Source: Phorcus lineatus (lineage: Eukaryota > Mollusca > Gastropoda > Trochida > Trochidae). From it: a stretch of 64,000 nucleotides of DNA. The translations under genes were made by a program, and so were the position numbers. Within the stretch, counting starts at the first letter, position 1; every line of letters starts with the position of its first letter. This document shows positions 39,197 through 51,090 of this stretch, piece after piece. The notes below the pieces were generated by a model. It did no database searches. It saw nothing but the letters and a program-made list of their open reading frames with translations, and was not told the DNA's origin. Location of the stretch: NCBI GenBank assembly GCA_921293015.1, contig OV121094.1, forward strand, positions 8,360,764 through 8,424,763. Direction: 5' to 3'.

Positions 39197-39564
39197 TTTC
39201 TTTTGGCATTTTCAATTTAATTTTAATGCTATTACAACAAAACTCAGAATTTACTATTAATGCTAAATTGCATTGGACTGATTATTTTAAAAAACAATTC
39301 TCCATTATATTTATATATTTTTTCAGTCAACAGAAATAATAAAATAAAAATTGAATGTATTATTGACCATGGATTATTTGAATATGATATCCATATTTTT
39401 ATGTATTTTGGCGTTCACACAATTTTCTAAATGTAATGTAGGCATGTAGTGTATGGTGAGTGAGACATTATTGTTGATATCGTCGTAAGAATAGCTAAGT
39501 GGAAGTCAAATCCTATCACATTTGTAGGTCATACATCATAAATGTACATCCAAAGATAATTTCC

Positions 39565-40011
39565 TGGGTCCCGTTGCACAAAACTCTAAGGTAGCCTTAA
39601 GTCACTAAGGTTAACCTTGAATTTAAGTTGTTCATCAATTACGACGTCTGCCAAATGTTTTCACAACAATCAAATTGGTTTAACTAGTTTGTTTGTTTTT
39701 TATGACACACAGGTGGCCGTTATGTAATCCTATCGCATTCAATTTCAATTCTTGATTTAATGGTCTCTAATTATACCTTTTGAATTTTAACGCCTCGGAC
39801 CCGCCAAGCGGAATATATGTCCTGTCATAATGGCGTAACTCTTGGCATTCGACTGGTACTTAGTTTATTGTCACGGCGTCCAGTCATTTTGAACCAATGA
39901 ACTTGTAGAATATATATTCAACCAATAAATTGAGAGAAGGAGATTTGGCTCATGCACCTCTGAGGACGATGACACACATTTAAAAAAGTACATCGTGAAT
40001 AACGGGACCCA
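39565..40011. mobile_element. 447-bp element with short inverted ends
   Basis: TGGGTCCCGTT at the left is matched by AACGGGACCCA at the right. The left part (GCACAAAACTCTAAGGTAGC, CTTAAGTCACTAAGGTTAAC) is related to the 37557-37677 MITE. Confidence 0.7.
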
Positions 40012-40684
40012 ACATTCTTTAGGATTACATAGGATGTGTCTAACGCTTGCGTCAGGTATGTTTTCGTGTCATTTAATGTTAAATTCAAAGACAGAGATAT
40101 TGCAACACGGTGTGAGATGTTATACTAGATAAGAATATGATATGTGTTAGTTAAATACAAACGAATATTCCAATAAGTACTAAGTTGTCATGAAAGTGAA
40201 GTGAAACAAAATTATTAGTTCTATAGTCAGAAAAAACGTTTCCACATTTGTCTCCCGTTTTTTACAAAAATCTTCATTTTTTCGAGACAGTTTATAACTT
40301 CATATCGATAAATACATGTTGTAACACTACGTGATATCCCATTGTAATTGGATCTCTCACCGACCAAGTTCTTTACCTTTTTGATATAAACCCACCCAAG
40401 AAAACCGCGTCCAAGGATTGTCACAGTCTAATTAAGATGGATTTGACGACTGAGAGGGAAAGTTGATATCATGAAGCCGTTAAATATCGTATTTTGGAAT
40501 TCTTTCGGTCATGCTATTGCCTCTATTTTGCTGTTGAATTAGCTTAAAAATACAGAGAAAATCAAAGGGCTGGGCTTTCAGCTGCCCACTAGCACGTCAC
40601 ACACTGGGCGTGGCTTCGAGTCATGCTTCGGTGATTTTGTGTAAGCGTTCGCCAGTCTCATTAGGCGGCTATCCAAAACAGGGG

Positions 40685-40692
40685 TATAAAAG
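40685..40692 (+). promoter_or_regulatory. Candidate TATA box for the 41601-42478 gene
   Basis: TATAAAAG in a locally GC-richer context (GGGGTATAAAAGGTCTCCTC). It lies 0.8 kb before the splice acceptor at 41517-41518, so it fits a gene with a non-coding first exon. The donor of that exon was not identified. Confidence 0.4.
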
Positions 40693-41600
40693 GTCTCCTC
40701 GTAGTCGAATTAAAGCGTATATTTTCAAATTTTTTGGCTCTATTGATTGATATAAGTGAAGCGAATACAGATACTAATTTGTAATAATCAAATTCATGCG
40801 TTACTTCTCCTCTTTAACTCTAACATGTTTTCATATTAAAAAAAGTTTAATACAGGAACTAATTAAAATTTAAGATTACTCCGAAAAGGTTATCATTTCC
40901 CCATAGACTCCCATGTTAAAACTCTGACTGACATATGGATCTTTGTCTTAGAATATCTCGAAAAAACCACACTAACCCCTATATTTTGGGGTGGATGTTT
41001 CAAGCAAATACTCTGTTCGAGTTACATGTATCTTGTATTTCGTACAATTGTATTACAAACATGATACAAACCACACTCAGATGTTATAAATGTTCTGCAA
41101 AGTCGATAGTTAACAGCATAGATTGTGGTGGCTTTTAGGCCGAAACAATTTAGGTATTGACAGCTCTCCTACAATAAAAAAATAAATAAAACGCGCCATC
41201 CAGTACCGAGATAAATCTTTTACTTGCTGATGTGGAATTTTCTCTGACGGTGTGATATACTTTAGACCCCACTCTAGCTTAACCCTCATGGTTGTTAACT
41301 ATGAACTGTACGAGTTCATAGTTAAATAATATTTGCACGGTTTCTCAATAGTGAAGTGAGATAAACAAGTTAATAACTATGGAGAACTGAAACTAAATAA
41401 AATCTTCTCCTTAAGCCAGTATGTCACATTTTGTACACCATTTGATAATCAAGTAAGTTTCTCAATTTTATTTATTATAACATGGGCCTATTTCCGATGT
41501 AATTTTCTCTCGTTTCAGAACTAAGTCAACCAACGTGCACGAAAACAAAGAAACATCTTTATTGAACAAGTCTTATTCAGACAGGGAAAGATTTCCAGAA

Positions 41601-41891
41601 ATGGAGCGCTGCATTTTGAACTCTATGGAGGAGAGGAAAACAGCCAATCCGAATTCAGAGAACGGGCATTTTATTCAGACAGGCGATGAGCTCGACGCGT
41701 TGATGATTGATATCATAGATTGTCAAGTTGAGATACAACAATTTGAGCGAGACTCACAGAATAATATGTCGAGTTTGCTCCAGTGTGAACTTGATAACAG
41801 TGATGCACACTTCAACAATTGGGTCACCGAAATGGAGGTCACTTTCATGATGTTCGTGCATGAAGCAGACGACATCGTCCATCTCTCATGA
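41601..41891 (+). CDS. Upstream frame of a two-frame gene, helical protein of unknown function (96 aa)
   Basis: I do not recognise the family. The exon opens after a strong acceptor (CTCTCGTTTCAG, ending 41518) and the first ATG after it is at 41601. The product is acidic and mostly helical (GDELDALMIDIIDCQVEIQQ ... NWVTEMEVTFMMFVHEADD) without signal peptide or membrane segment. Its stop TGA (41889-41891) overlaps the ATG of the next frame as ATGA. Base composition is clearly richer in G+C than the flanks. ELDAL..IDIIDCQVEIQQFE resembles ELDALTSSHDAIIDDVVAIE in the second frame, so the two may be halves of one protein separated by a one-base shift, or an internal duplication. Confidence 0.6.
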   Translation: MERCILNSMEERKTANPNSENGHFIQTGDELDALMIDIIDCQVEIQQFERDSQNNMSSLLQCELDNSDAHFNNWVTEMEVTFMMFVHEADDIVHLS

Positions 41892-42478
41892 GAGATCAGC
41901 TCTCACTGGCTGAGAGCATCGAACACATGCTTGAAGGGGCGAGCACTGACCTCTATCCATCCCTCAACCTTGACAACAGCCAGCTGGAGAATGACGTCAT
42001 CCAGAATCTTACCATCAGTGACGGGTTGGTGCCGCTGGCTGTGCGCAATCTACACCGGGAACTCGATGCTCTGACGTCATCACACGACGCAATCATCGAT
42101 GATGTCGTCGCCATTGAGCTCTCTTGTGAAAAAATAGAGTTTGAAATATGCAGACGGGGTTTCTTGGACAATATGGTCACATCGGCAGTAGGATGTATTA
42201 TCCAACATAAGGCGGACCAAAATGGCCAACATGGAGAGTCTGTTAGGAAATTGCATTGTCTGTACAAAGCAGAACAGACAGCCATTGGCAAGAATGACGC
42301 AGTTCAGCTTAGAATAAGCGAGACCGATGGAGTTCAGGCAACTAACAGCAAGGGCGGTTTTATCAAGCCCAAGAACAAAAACCCGCTGCGTTGCATCATG
42401 GCCAAACTTCGATCCGCTACCGCCGGACTGAGGAAGAGCCATTTCGCGTGTGTAGGGCGACTAGATGATAATGTTTAA
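41888..42478 (+). CDS. Downstream frame of the two-frame gene, helical protein with basic C-terminus (196 aa)
   Basis: Family not recognised. It starts MRDQLSLAESIEHMLEG at the ATG within the ATGA overlap and ends with a Lys/Arg-rich tail (KPKNKNPLRCIMAKLRSATA) that could bind nucleic acid or enter the nucleus. The frame is 591 bases long without a stop and G+C-rich, and AATAAA follows 79 bases after the stop. No intron is needed between the two frames. Three readings fit: termination-reinitiation on one transcript, a -1 shift during translation, or a single-base sequencing or mutational lesion in one long gene of about 293 residues. Confidence 0.65.
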   Translation: MRDQLSLAESIEHMLEGASTDLYPSLNLDNSQLENDVIQNLTISDGLVPLAVRNLHRELDALTSSHDAIIDDVVAIELSCEKIEFEICRRGFLDNMVTSAVGCIIQHKADQNGQHGESVRKLHCLYKAEQTAIGKNDAVQLRISETDGVQATNSKGGFIKPKNKNPLRCIMAKLRSATAGLRKSHFACVGRLDDNV

Positions 42479-42556
42479 GAGACACTGTCAGTGTTATAGC
42501 AAAGGTTTTAAAACGTGTATTAGAAATTCATTGTGTCATGAACATTGTCAGTGATC

Positions 42557-42562
42557 AATAAA
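42557..42562 (+). promoter_or_regulatory. Poly(A) signal of the two-frame gene
   Basis: AATAAA, 79 bases after the TAA at 42476-42478. Confidence 0.65.
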
Positions 42563-43415
42563 TCCTATTCTAGTTTTCTTCGGATCAGTGTTATTTGTTT
42601 TATGGAAGGACGAGTTTGAATATCATTTCTTTATGAACGTTTCTCAAAACGTTTTTAAAAAATCAATATTCGTGTCATGAACAATATCACTATTTGGTAT
42701 ACTATGTTATATTTGCCTCTTATGAATGTAGGTTCATATTATCATAGGAGTAGCAATATAAAATCATTAGGGACGTTATTTAATATTTGGTGTCATCCAA
42801 AATATTAGTAGACCCGATTCACTTTTCTTCTTGTCAATGCAAAAAGAAAAAAATTCCTGATTCGTGGAATCGCTTATTAAATTCATGAACATTATATTCG
42901 GATTGAAAAAACTTGCCAAAAGTTATTCCCAATTAGTTTTAATGCAATGTCTTATTGCTTTATTTGATTTTGACATTTAATACCGTGATGTTACATGCAG
43001 TTATAATGTTTGATAATTGAATTATTCAATGTCTATCATTGAATATTCTATCAATAATTTTAAATTTTCATACAATACCAGAAACATTTAATGAGTTTAT
43101 TCAGACACAAATATAGCAACATTAATCTTTCTGGAGATGCTGCATTTCTGAGATGTCTATTGAAAATTCTTGCTTGGTCATTGAAAATCTGTTAGGTCGT
43201 TTTGGAAGATATGTGATGGATTTCGGAATAAGATGTATATATAGACAGTGCTTTTTCGAATTAAGACTTCTAAAGCGCGTTAGATGTATATTTAGCGTAA
43301 TGATTTATGCTAAAACAAAATCCATCAAAATCTATAAAGAAGTAAAAACGATTATTGACTTTTATAGATATTATAAACAAACAGGTATCGTAAAGTAACA
43401 AATTTCCTTTTCATC
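42563..43415. other. AT-rich intergenic DNA
   Basis: No gene or repeat recognised. Short frames here have no protein-like composition. Confidence 0.5.
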
Positions 43416-43612
43416 ATCCTGCTACATCAGTGTATTTGTCTCCGCCCAGCTCCATCATATGCCCTGATATCCTTTGGCATAAAACGCTCGTATCGCTAAA
43501 TATAGCAAGCCAATGAAATGACTTGCACTCAGCAATAGCGGCACAACCCGGATGAGGCCGAAGAATATCAGGTTGGAGCTAGGCGGAGACAAATACGCTG
43601 ATGTAGCAGGAT
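43416..43612. mobile_element. 197-bp MITE, family member 1
   Basis: ATCCTGCTACATCAGTGTAT, then TTGTCTCCGCCCAGCTCCA, is inverted at the right end as TGGAGCTAGGCGGAGACAAA ... GTAGCAGGAT. Relatives occur at 57269-57450 and 62455-62730. The interior shares AAATATAGCAAGCCAAT and AGCAATAGCGGCACAA with them. Confidence 0.9.
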
Positions 43613-43739
43613 GCATTTCAATGAAATATGGCCGGTCGCACATTCCCTTTATCTCTATTCTGATGATTCACACGGTCAAGATACAGACAAGATGTAAACA
43701 AACAGAAATATTCTGTAGGGGTAGAGACTAAGCAATTGA

Positions 43740-44300
43740 GCGTCGTCCATTTTGGCCTTTTGTCATGGCATGGCTTCGTCAGTCATAACCTTTTAACATG
43801 ATGACCTCTCAAGGAACCCTGACCGAGTTGAAATCTAGTTTAGAGTAGATTTAGATTTAGACTTGGGATTATAAATTTTAGATCTCTTGGTGTGTGTGGC
43901 CCAAGCCTAAAACCTATTTTCATCTTTTGAAGAAGGAAAGGCTTAGAAAGCTGAGATCTTGTTTACAGACTCCTTAACCAAAGTAGATTGTGCCACAGGG
44001 CAACACAGTAAAACCTATTATGGGGTAATCTTTTCCATAACCAAAAGACCTAGAAAGCAGATATGTTGTGTACAAAATCTTAATCCAGTGGGGGTTATAG
44101 ATTCATAGATTTAAATTTTGTGACCTTAAAGCCCCTGGGGCTGGAGTCATCAATCCCACACTTTATATAAATAATCCACATTAGACAGGTACAAGCACAA
44201 AAGACTTCAACTTTTCAGAGTCAGTTCTTGAGAAGAAGTGAAAAAAGCAAAATGGACGCTAGAAACCTTGCCTTGCCATAAGCCCCTGGAACCCTTCGGG
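43740..44300. repeat. Diverged relative of the 145-bp satellite element
   Basis: Starts near GTCATGGCATGGCTTCGTC and ends near CCTTGCCTTGCCATAAGCCC, which is the inverted form of the left end of the 959-3203 element. The interior repeats AAACCTATTTTCATCTTTT, AGAAAGCTGAGAT and TACAGACTCCTTAACCAAAG, about four worn units. Confidence 0.65.
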
Positions 44301-44530
44301 CAAGCTGTGCCCGTTGTTGCTGAACTGTTTCTGATACTGATCAAGTAAACTCTGCACAAAGCCACGTCCTGCTACACAAGGGGTCTTTATATCTCATATG
44401 ATATGTAAAAAATGCAAAGAATACAGACTTTTAAAAATTAAGGGTTATAAAAACTAAACTATTGTGGAATGAGAGAAAATCTTATACTCGGTATATTGCT
44501 TACATGTTTTTCAATCTCTCTCACCGATGA

Positions 44531-44907
44531 ATAGGGGTGTCACGATACACAACCCTCCCGATACGATACGTATCACGATATTAAGGTGACGGTACGATAA
44601 GATACGATAAACTCTTACAGGTTTAACTGTTAACAAGTAACTTACGATAACAAGTAAAGGTACATTCCTGAAGAACACTTCTATCTTATATTAAGAAATA
44701 AAATAAATAAACAATACTTTTTTTAATGAAAGAGACAAATCAAATGGGTTATTATTACATGTCAACATCAAGAAGATAAAAGTCTCAATTGAAAAATACC
44801 AAGAGGAATTTTGATAAAAAAAAGATCAATATTGCAAAATAATGTATCAATACTGTTCATGTAAATCGAATCGATACATCGATACAATTTTGTATTGTGA
44901 CACCCGT
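44531..44907. mobile_element. 377-bp hAT-type MITE with perfect 8-bp target duplication
   Basis: ACCGATGA at 44523-44530 is repeated exactly at 44908-44915. Between them the ends ATAGGGGTGTCACGATAC and GTATTGTGACACCCGT are inverted. The interior repeats CGATACGATACGTATC and AATCGATACATCGATAC. An 8-bp duplication is the hallmark of hAT transposition. Confidence 0.9.
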
Positions 44908-45418
44908 ACCGATGAACAAGTATTACAAAACCACAAAAAGGCTTTTGATTAAGTGTTTAAGGAGGGAATCTTTGGTTTTTCGGTTCATCTCGTTTTTTTT
45001 GCATCAGTGGCATCTCTGTAGATTTAGTAATATTTATGAACTCATACCAGCTAAATACATAAGTTCAATTATATGATTGAGTTTCTGCAAATTTACAAAC
45101 AATTCATTATATTGAGACTCGTCGATGCTTGCCAATGTTGTAGCAAGGTTTTCAAAACTCATTGCGTTTCCAGGCGTTTCCATTTTTCGTATTAAAAGAA
45201 GTTATTCTATTCTCAGTGTGATTATGAAATATAAAGCAACAAACATATTGCGTCAAATAAAATGCCTAAATGAAGATGTATACATATACTGTACGCAATG
45301 TCCAAACAGCAATTCTTTGAATACCTTGGGTTCCATGATATTACATACAATAATTACGTTTGATAATTGTAAATTAATTAATTGGTCATTAAAATATCTT
45401 CCATATATCAGCGATTCA

Positions 45419-45829
45419 GTCCCATAAGACAGAATTCCCAAAAGACAGAATTCCCAAAAGACAGAATCAATCACAACATTAATTAACTGAGCAATGCTGA
45501 CCACCCCTCATTAATCAATGGACTGATCCAACCCGCCTTATGCTCTAGTATCGACATAATTTGAATTAAAGGTATAAAGACTGTATTAAAGGTTTCTAAT
45601 TATACACAGTCATGAAGCAAGACTAGATCTGAATGAATGATTCCTAAAGATATCAAGTGAAACACCATCCACTTCTACCATTTAATGGTGTCTTTTGTGA
45701 ATTCTGTCTTTATTTATCTGGGCCGTTCCAATATTTTCAAAGGGTAGAGCCCATGTTACACAAGATGAGTCAACCATGAAAAGTGTTGTTTTAAGCTTTC
45801 TGTCTTTTGGGAATTCTGTCTTATGGGAC
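45419..45829. mobile_element. 411-bp MITE with about 32-bp inverted ends
   Basis: GTCCCATAAGACAGAATTCC, then CAAAAGACAGAA, is inverted at the right as TTCTGTCTTTTGGGAATTCT, then GTCTTATGGGAC. Within the left end the unit AAAAGACAGAATTCCC is repeated in tandem. Confidence 0.9.
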
Positions 45830-46068
45830 GATACCTCTTGAATACAATTAGAAGTGTTCTTGAATACAACTTAAAAGTGTTTTTCGACGACTACTGAGAA
45901 GAACTTTTGAAGGATTCCTACACGTATGGTTGTTATAGGATAGTAAAAATATTTTTGGGTGATATTCCTGTACAGTTTGTTTTATCTTTCACATAATCAC
46001 CTGTTGTAAATTAAGGATGGAAAACAAGAGACGAAAATGGTTCAAATATATATTCTATCTTGTTTCAG

Positions 46069-47755
46069 AACCAGAACTCGAGGAACCCTGCAAAGTCCAG
46101 TAGGTACGAATATCTGGAATGAATTTCCTTGCTTTGAATATCCTGAGCAATTCCAAAGATGGAACCAATTACAATATCATCATCCCCCGCATTGCTTAAC
46201 ATTGCACCAGTCTCTGGCTAATCACTGGCTAATTTGAACCTTGCTGCCAACCAAAATTTGTGTTTTGAATGCAGCGCCCTCTTCGGCGAAAAGTTGCAAT
46301 CCTCATATGATTTCTCCTTGGACTATGGCGATCCGTCGCAGAACCCTTGTCGACAAGAAAAGTACGGGAATTGCGGCAAGGGCTATCTTAGCAAGTCATT
46401 GGGGCTGGCTTAAGAATACGCCATCCATTTGAAGATGTTACTATATCATCTGTTCCTGTAGCTATGCAGAGTTGACTAAACATAAATAAGCGTTATTATC
46501 CTGAATAAGGATGACCTCGATTTCAAAGAAGATTTTGCTTTATGAAGCTCTGTTTATGTCATGCCAAACTACTTGTTGTTTTATACTATTATGTGTTTAG
46601 ATATGTGACTTTTTTAATGTAAATTATATCTCTCGTTATTGAGTTCAATATAACCCAGTACTGTTTGCTGATGGTGAGGAAAGGGGAATTATTTTCGAGA
46701 TATTTATAGCAAATCAAGATATTAGTAATGAATATTAATATTACGTTTGATTGTTCAATATGTTTGATGTTTAGTTTGTACAACGTGTATTTCTCCATCT
46801 TTTTAAGATATAAACAGTTAATGTTGGCGGATCGAAAGGAAATGATAATTACAATAGTATTCATATTTTAACGCATATTTAGACAACATATTAAGAATAC
46901 ATTGATCTATAGTTTTCTTATGAATTTTGTATAAAGTGATTTTCCTTCTGATTTTAAACATACGTATTAAATGAAGTGCAAAGGCTATCTTATACGACCC
47001 CTTAGCTCATAACTCTGATCAGAAATACAACGACGTGTGCATGATAGGTTTGACCTGCTTTCAATGAGATTGAGTATTGCTTAAAAGTATGCCACGTTTT
47101 CTCTTACTCATATTGAGTATGAATATAGCTTTTTGGTAATATGTGCGCTTGTTATATATTTCTTTGAACTATTAAACATATCCTTCTGTGTATAAATTTA
47201 TATGAATATGTAAAATGAAATACCTCTTTATATACTTCAGTGTGTCTAGACAGCAATATATCCATATATAATGATAGCAGCTTGAAAGTAAAGCAGCATT
47301 GTGTTATGGACCGACGACCAATATACACCTAAATAAAGATATTGAATTACTGAATATAGACATTATCCTTGAGGCATTTTATATATGAAAACTGTTCTAG
47401 ATAGTAGATATTGAGGTGTACTTTTTAATATCAAGATGTCCAGTTACTGTTTGCCAATGAAATGGAGGAGATGTTTTTGTCTGTATTAAGAAAGGATATT
47501 GGGACAATTTATTTCGTATCAATTGTTCTCTAGATTTCATTTTGAGTTTTTATGTATTTCTTAAAGAGACACTCCGTGATTATCATTGTATTTTTTTAAA
47601 AGAGATCCTTTTCAGCAACTATCAGTTCAAGATAAAGTTACATCATTCATAAAGTTTGACTAAATGTCCAGTCACTGGCCACGTCAATGTATATATTTTA
47701 TTGATACGTGTTATTCATATTCTCATGTACCACCATTTGTTTGTTGAGAAATAAA
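46069..47755 (+). other. Candidate terminal exon and long 3'UTR, possibly of the MIB2-like gene
   Basis: A strong acceptor (TATCTTGTTTCAG) ends at 46068. Joined in phase 1 to the RING exon at 34784 it would add KPELEEPCKVQ and stop at 46101-46103. AATAAA occurs at 47332-47337 and 47750-47755. The other candidate acceptor for the same junction, 41518, would add KLSQPTCTKTKKHLY and stop. The sequence cannot decide between them; the 41518 site also serves the two-frame gene. In other phases this exon reads 55 codons or fewer before a stop. Confidence 0.4.
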
Positions 47756-47758
47756 CTG

Positions 47759-47783
47759 TTCTGTCTGTCTGTCTGTCTGTCTG
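47759..47783. repeat. (GTCT)n microsatellite
   Basis: Six to seven GTCT units directly after the last AATAAA of the candidate 3'UTR. Confidence 0.9.
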
Positions 47784-48056
47784 ACTTCAACATCCGTAAA
47801 GTTTGCAGATGGAAATATATACTCGAAAAAAAAAAAAAATAATCTTTTGAATTGATATAATGATGTATACAAAACAACTGTCTGCCTTAATCAGACTAAG
47901 AGCTCTATAGACTTACATGTAGGTAATTACAAATTACAGAAAAATAGATTTATTACTTTAGAAGTGACGAGAAACCTTCATACTTACTCATTCTTGTTTA
48001 CATATACGCCAATCTGGTGATTCGATTCACCAAAATACCAAATAATACAATTTAAT

Positions 48057-48615
48057 AACCTTTACTTCTTAGATTAAGTCTGTAACATTTGGTCAAGTAA
48101 TGGCCATCTAAAAGTTTGAGAAAATATCAATGTTCTATGTTTCGGGTTTTCATCCACGCTTAGATTTTGATCATTATTCTGTTGGTTTTTTTCCTTGTCA
48201 CACATTTCTTATTCTTGCTCAATGACATTGAATTTTCAAGTTATTTGCACGTGTAAGATTTGTTGTAAATGAACAATTTTACGTTCAATTTGATGCTTAA
48301 TGCATCAAAACACCTAATAATATTTTGTGAAATGAACTTACCTTTTGCTTCTTAGATTATCTTCATGTCTGTAACATTTGGTCAAATGTAGAATCGGTGA
48401 AATTTGTTTAATCTTCTATGAATTTGGGTTATTATCCACCCTGTAAAAAATATGCATTGATGTTCACTACTATTACATTGAGATTGTTGAGACTGTTTTA
48501 GATCTTTTTTTTTTCACTTTGATTTCTATTCTTGCTCACTGACATTGAATTTTCAAGTTATGTTACACGTGTAAGATTGTTTGTAAATAAACCATTTGAC
48601 CTGCAACTTGATGCT
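48057..48615. repeat. Diverged tandem duplication of about 270 bp
   Basis: Copies at about 48057-48306 and 48342-48615 share TTACTTCTTAGATTA-type starts, GTCTGTAACATTTGGTCAA, CTTATTCTTGCTCA(A/C)TGACA, TTGAATTTTCAAGTTAT and ACTTGATGCTTAAT-type ends. Confidence 0.8.
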
Positions 48616-49059
48616 TAATATTTAGAAACAATTTCGTTAATTTTAGCACCAATGTTTACATTTTCGAAAATGATGACAATATACAATTTGTGAATGATTT
48701 AGTTTGTTATCAAGTTTAAGGTATAATTCTTTTAATCAATAGATGATGAATCCATTTTTATTATTTACGTATATGAACTTATTGTTTTTTAACATGGTCA
48801 TTCAACAATCTCATGTTGATTGAAACAGATGATATAACAGAAATATGATTTGAGCATGCATGTGTTTGACATGAGATGTGACTCCCAAGCGCAACACGTT
48901 TAACACCTCGAGAAATTTCCACGCATATAAACGTCGCCAAGTAACTTTAGAAAAGAAATTACACTGTTTCAGTAGACCCTCTTATAACTTTGTTTTTTAA
49001 GCTTATTCAATTATATGATGCCACCTCTACTCAAGATAATCGTGTTCGTTGACATGTTA

Positions 49060-49215
49060 GAGACTGGAATGTCACAGAATGCCGTAGCCTGACGTTTAGG
49101 TGTTCAGGACTACGCTCTCTCCTCTGTAGAATCTGTACCAACGTTAACCAACTGTCCGCACCAGAGATCGCCTACATGCAGGATACCACTGGTTACGCCA
49201 CTCTCATAATGTCTT
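49060..49215 (+). pseudogene. Tc1/mariner transposase N-terminal fragment
   Basis: GGAATGTCACAGAATGCCGT reads GMSQNAVA, then after a stop RLGVQ..., the first helix-turn-helix of Tc1-type transposases (family pattern GMS-R-VA--FGV). The next bases hold ACCAGAGATCGCCTACATGC, like the T-RDRYI block. The fragment is short and has several lesions. Confidence 0.5.
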
Positions 49216-50455
49216 GGTGTACAGTGTACAATTAGTAGTAGTCGTTTATGTGACATTTAGTGAGACTGATGACTGAAGACACAAAAAACGTACCTTATTT
49301 ACGGAACCAGATAATGAGCTTTCTTTGAGGCCATTAGTTCAGAAGAGCTGGGAAACCTTTAGGTATTCAGAATTGATATAGAACATAGAACGACATCAAG
49401 AAAACGTTAATGTTGCAATACTTTTACCAGGTCTATTTATTATAAACCACATTATTTCTTTGATAATATACACGTTTATTGCAAAATTTTGAAAATATCA
49501 TTGTAGAACCGTCATTGTTTTTTAAAGAATACTTAATCAGAAAATAACCTCGTTGAAACATAATTTTGAAATTATTGATTTATCGTACTATATACTAAAT
49601 TCATTTCACATAAGTATTTAACAATACTGTAACTCGTTTGAACATGCATATGTGGCCTCATCGAATTGACATCTTTCACTTTGATTTGATTCCGTTCAGC
49701 CGGTTATATGATATGTATACAGCATTTTAACCATATCAGGGATGATTGATTCAAATATTAATCATTAATTGACTTTTGCAAAACGCGTTTAAGATTGTTA
49801 AATTAACACGAGAGCCAATTAATCTTTTATTTCAGTTAAAAGGCCTTTTAACTTACCTCAAAAATTTTGAAATACTAATTTTTACATGCGATAAAAGATA
49901 AGAATTAAGGATAATTATTTTATTGAATATTATGGATTTTTTCTTTAATATTTTATCCATGTTTTATTGGATGGTATAGATATTTATGCCATTTTATAGT
50001 TTTCTTATTGAAAATTGTGGATATTTTATTCAATAGTATGTTTTTTTGTTTTGTTGGAGGTATGATAAGACCCCAAAAATTAACAGTCCCAACACAACCT
50101 TAAATCATTTAAAATGTATGTCTTAGAAAAAACATACTCACAAATAAAGAGGATCTTTCTCTTATTAACAATGTAAGAAGTATGATTATCTATTTATTAA
50201 ACTGTATTGATTCACAGAGATATATGAAATATTGAATGACTGAAAACTGTTAGTTTAGTTTAAACATATTCTATTCATGAAGAAAAGGATGAGGAACAAG
50301 TTCTCCAACTTAGAATACCTTCTCCTTGGAATGTACATGGATGATTTACAATTTTTACAGAGATGACAGAGCATGAACAAGAAGACAGATAAGAAATTAT
50401 AGAACAACAAAGAATACAATTGAAATGTTACAAGAATCTTTTTGTCCCACTAATG
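49216..50455. other. AT-rich non-coding DNA
   Basis: No gene, repeat pair or RNA recognised between the Tc1 fragment and the LINE. Confidence 0.5.
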
Positions 50456-50457
50456 AG

Positions 50458-51090
50458 CTACCTGAGGTTGGCAATAAGATTTATTTCAATCAGTCTAGTA
50501 TCTGGTGAAGAGTAACCAAGAGAAGAATCATTAGCGAACAAGCGCGCTAGACAATCTAATTTATCTGCTACTAGTATGTCATTTATGTATACAATAAATA
50601 AAAAAGGGCCAAGCACGGATCCCTGTGGTACACCAGCACTTAGATGCCTCAGCTTTGAGAATGATTTATTAACAAATACGCTTTGACTCCTATCAGTTAT
50701 GTAACTTCTTAGCCAGCCCAACAACTGTCCTCTTATTCCATATCTTTCAAGCTTAAGCAGTAAACCCCTGTGCCAAACACGATCAAATGCCTTAGATACA
50801 TCGCAAAAAATCAAACATAAGTTTTCTTTCTTATCCAAAGATTCACAAACATTGTGATATATCTCAATTAATTGATGGACAGTGGAATGTCCTGGTTGGA
50901 AACCAGATTGATATTTATACAAAAGTTTATTTGTTTGAAAATAATTAAACAAATGCTTAAAAACAACTCTTTCAAATACTTTCCCAACACAACTTATAAG
51001 TGATATTGGTCTATAGTTCGAAGCTAAAGTTGGATCTCCCTTCTTAAAAAGAGGCATGACCTTTGCAACTTTCCATTCTAATGGATACAC
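50458..51090 (-). pseudogene. LINE reverse transcriptase, second frame, truncated
   Basis: Continues the RT after the frameshift: YPLEWKVAKVMPLFKKGDPT, NYRPISLIS, QSGFQPGHSTVHQL, FCDVSKAFDRVWHRGLLLKL (catalytic Asp present), AGVPQGSVLGPFLF, then LFANDSS. The usual box here is FADD; the second catalytic Asp pair reads AND, so the first Asp is replaced by Asn. The frame ends 20 residues later. Inactive by three separate lesions: frameshift, active-site change and truncation. Confidence 0.9.

Noticed and set aside
46211..46390. Protein-like frame (LCFECSALFGEKLQSSYD...) after the 46069 acceptor
   Set aside because: Opened by a stop, about 60 codons, no start codon and no family match. It lies in the probable 3'UTR.
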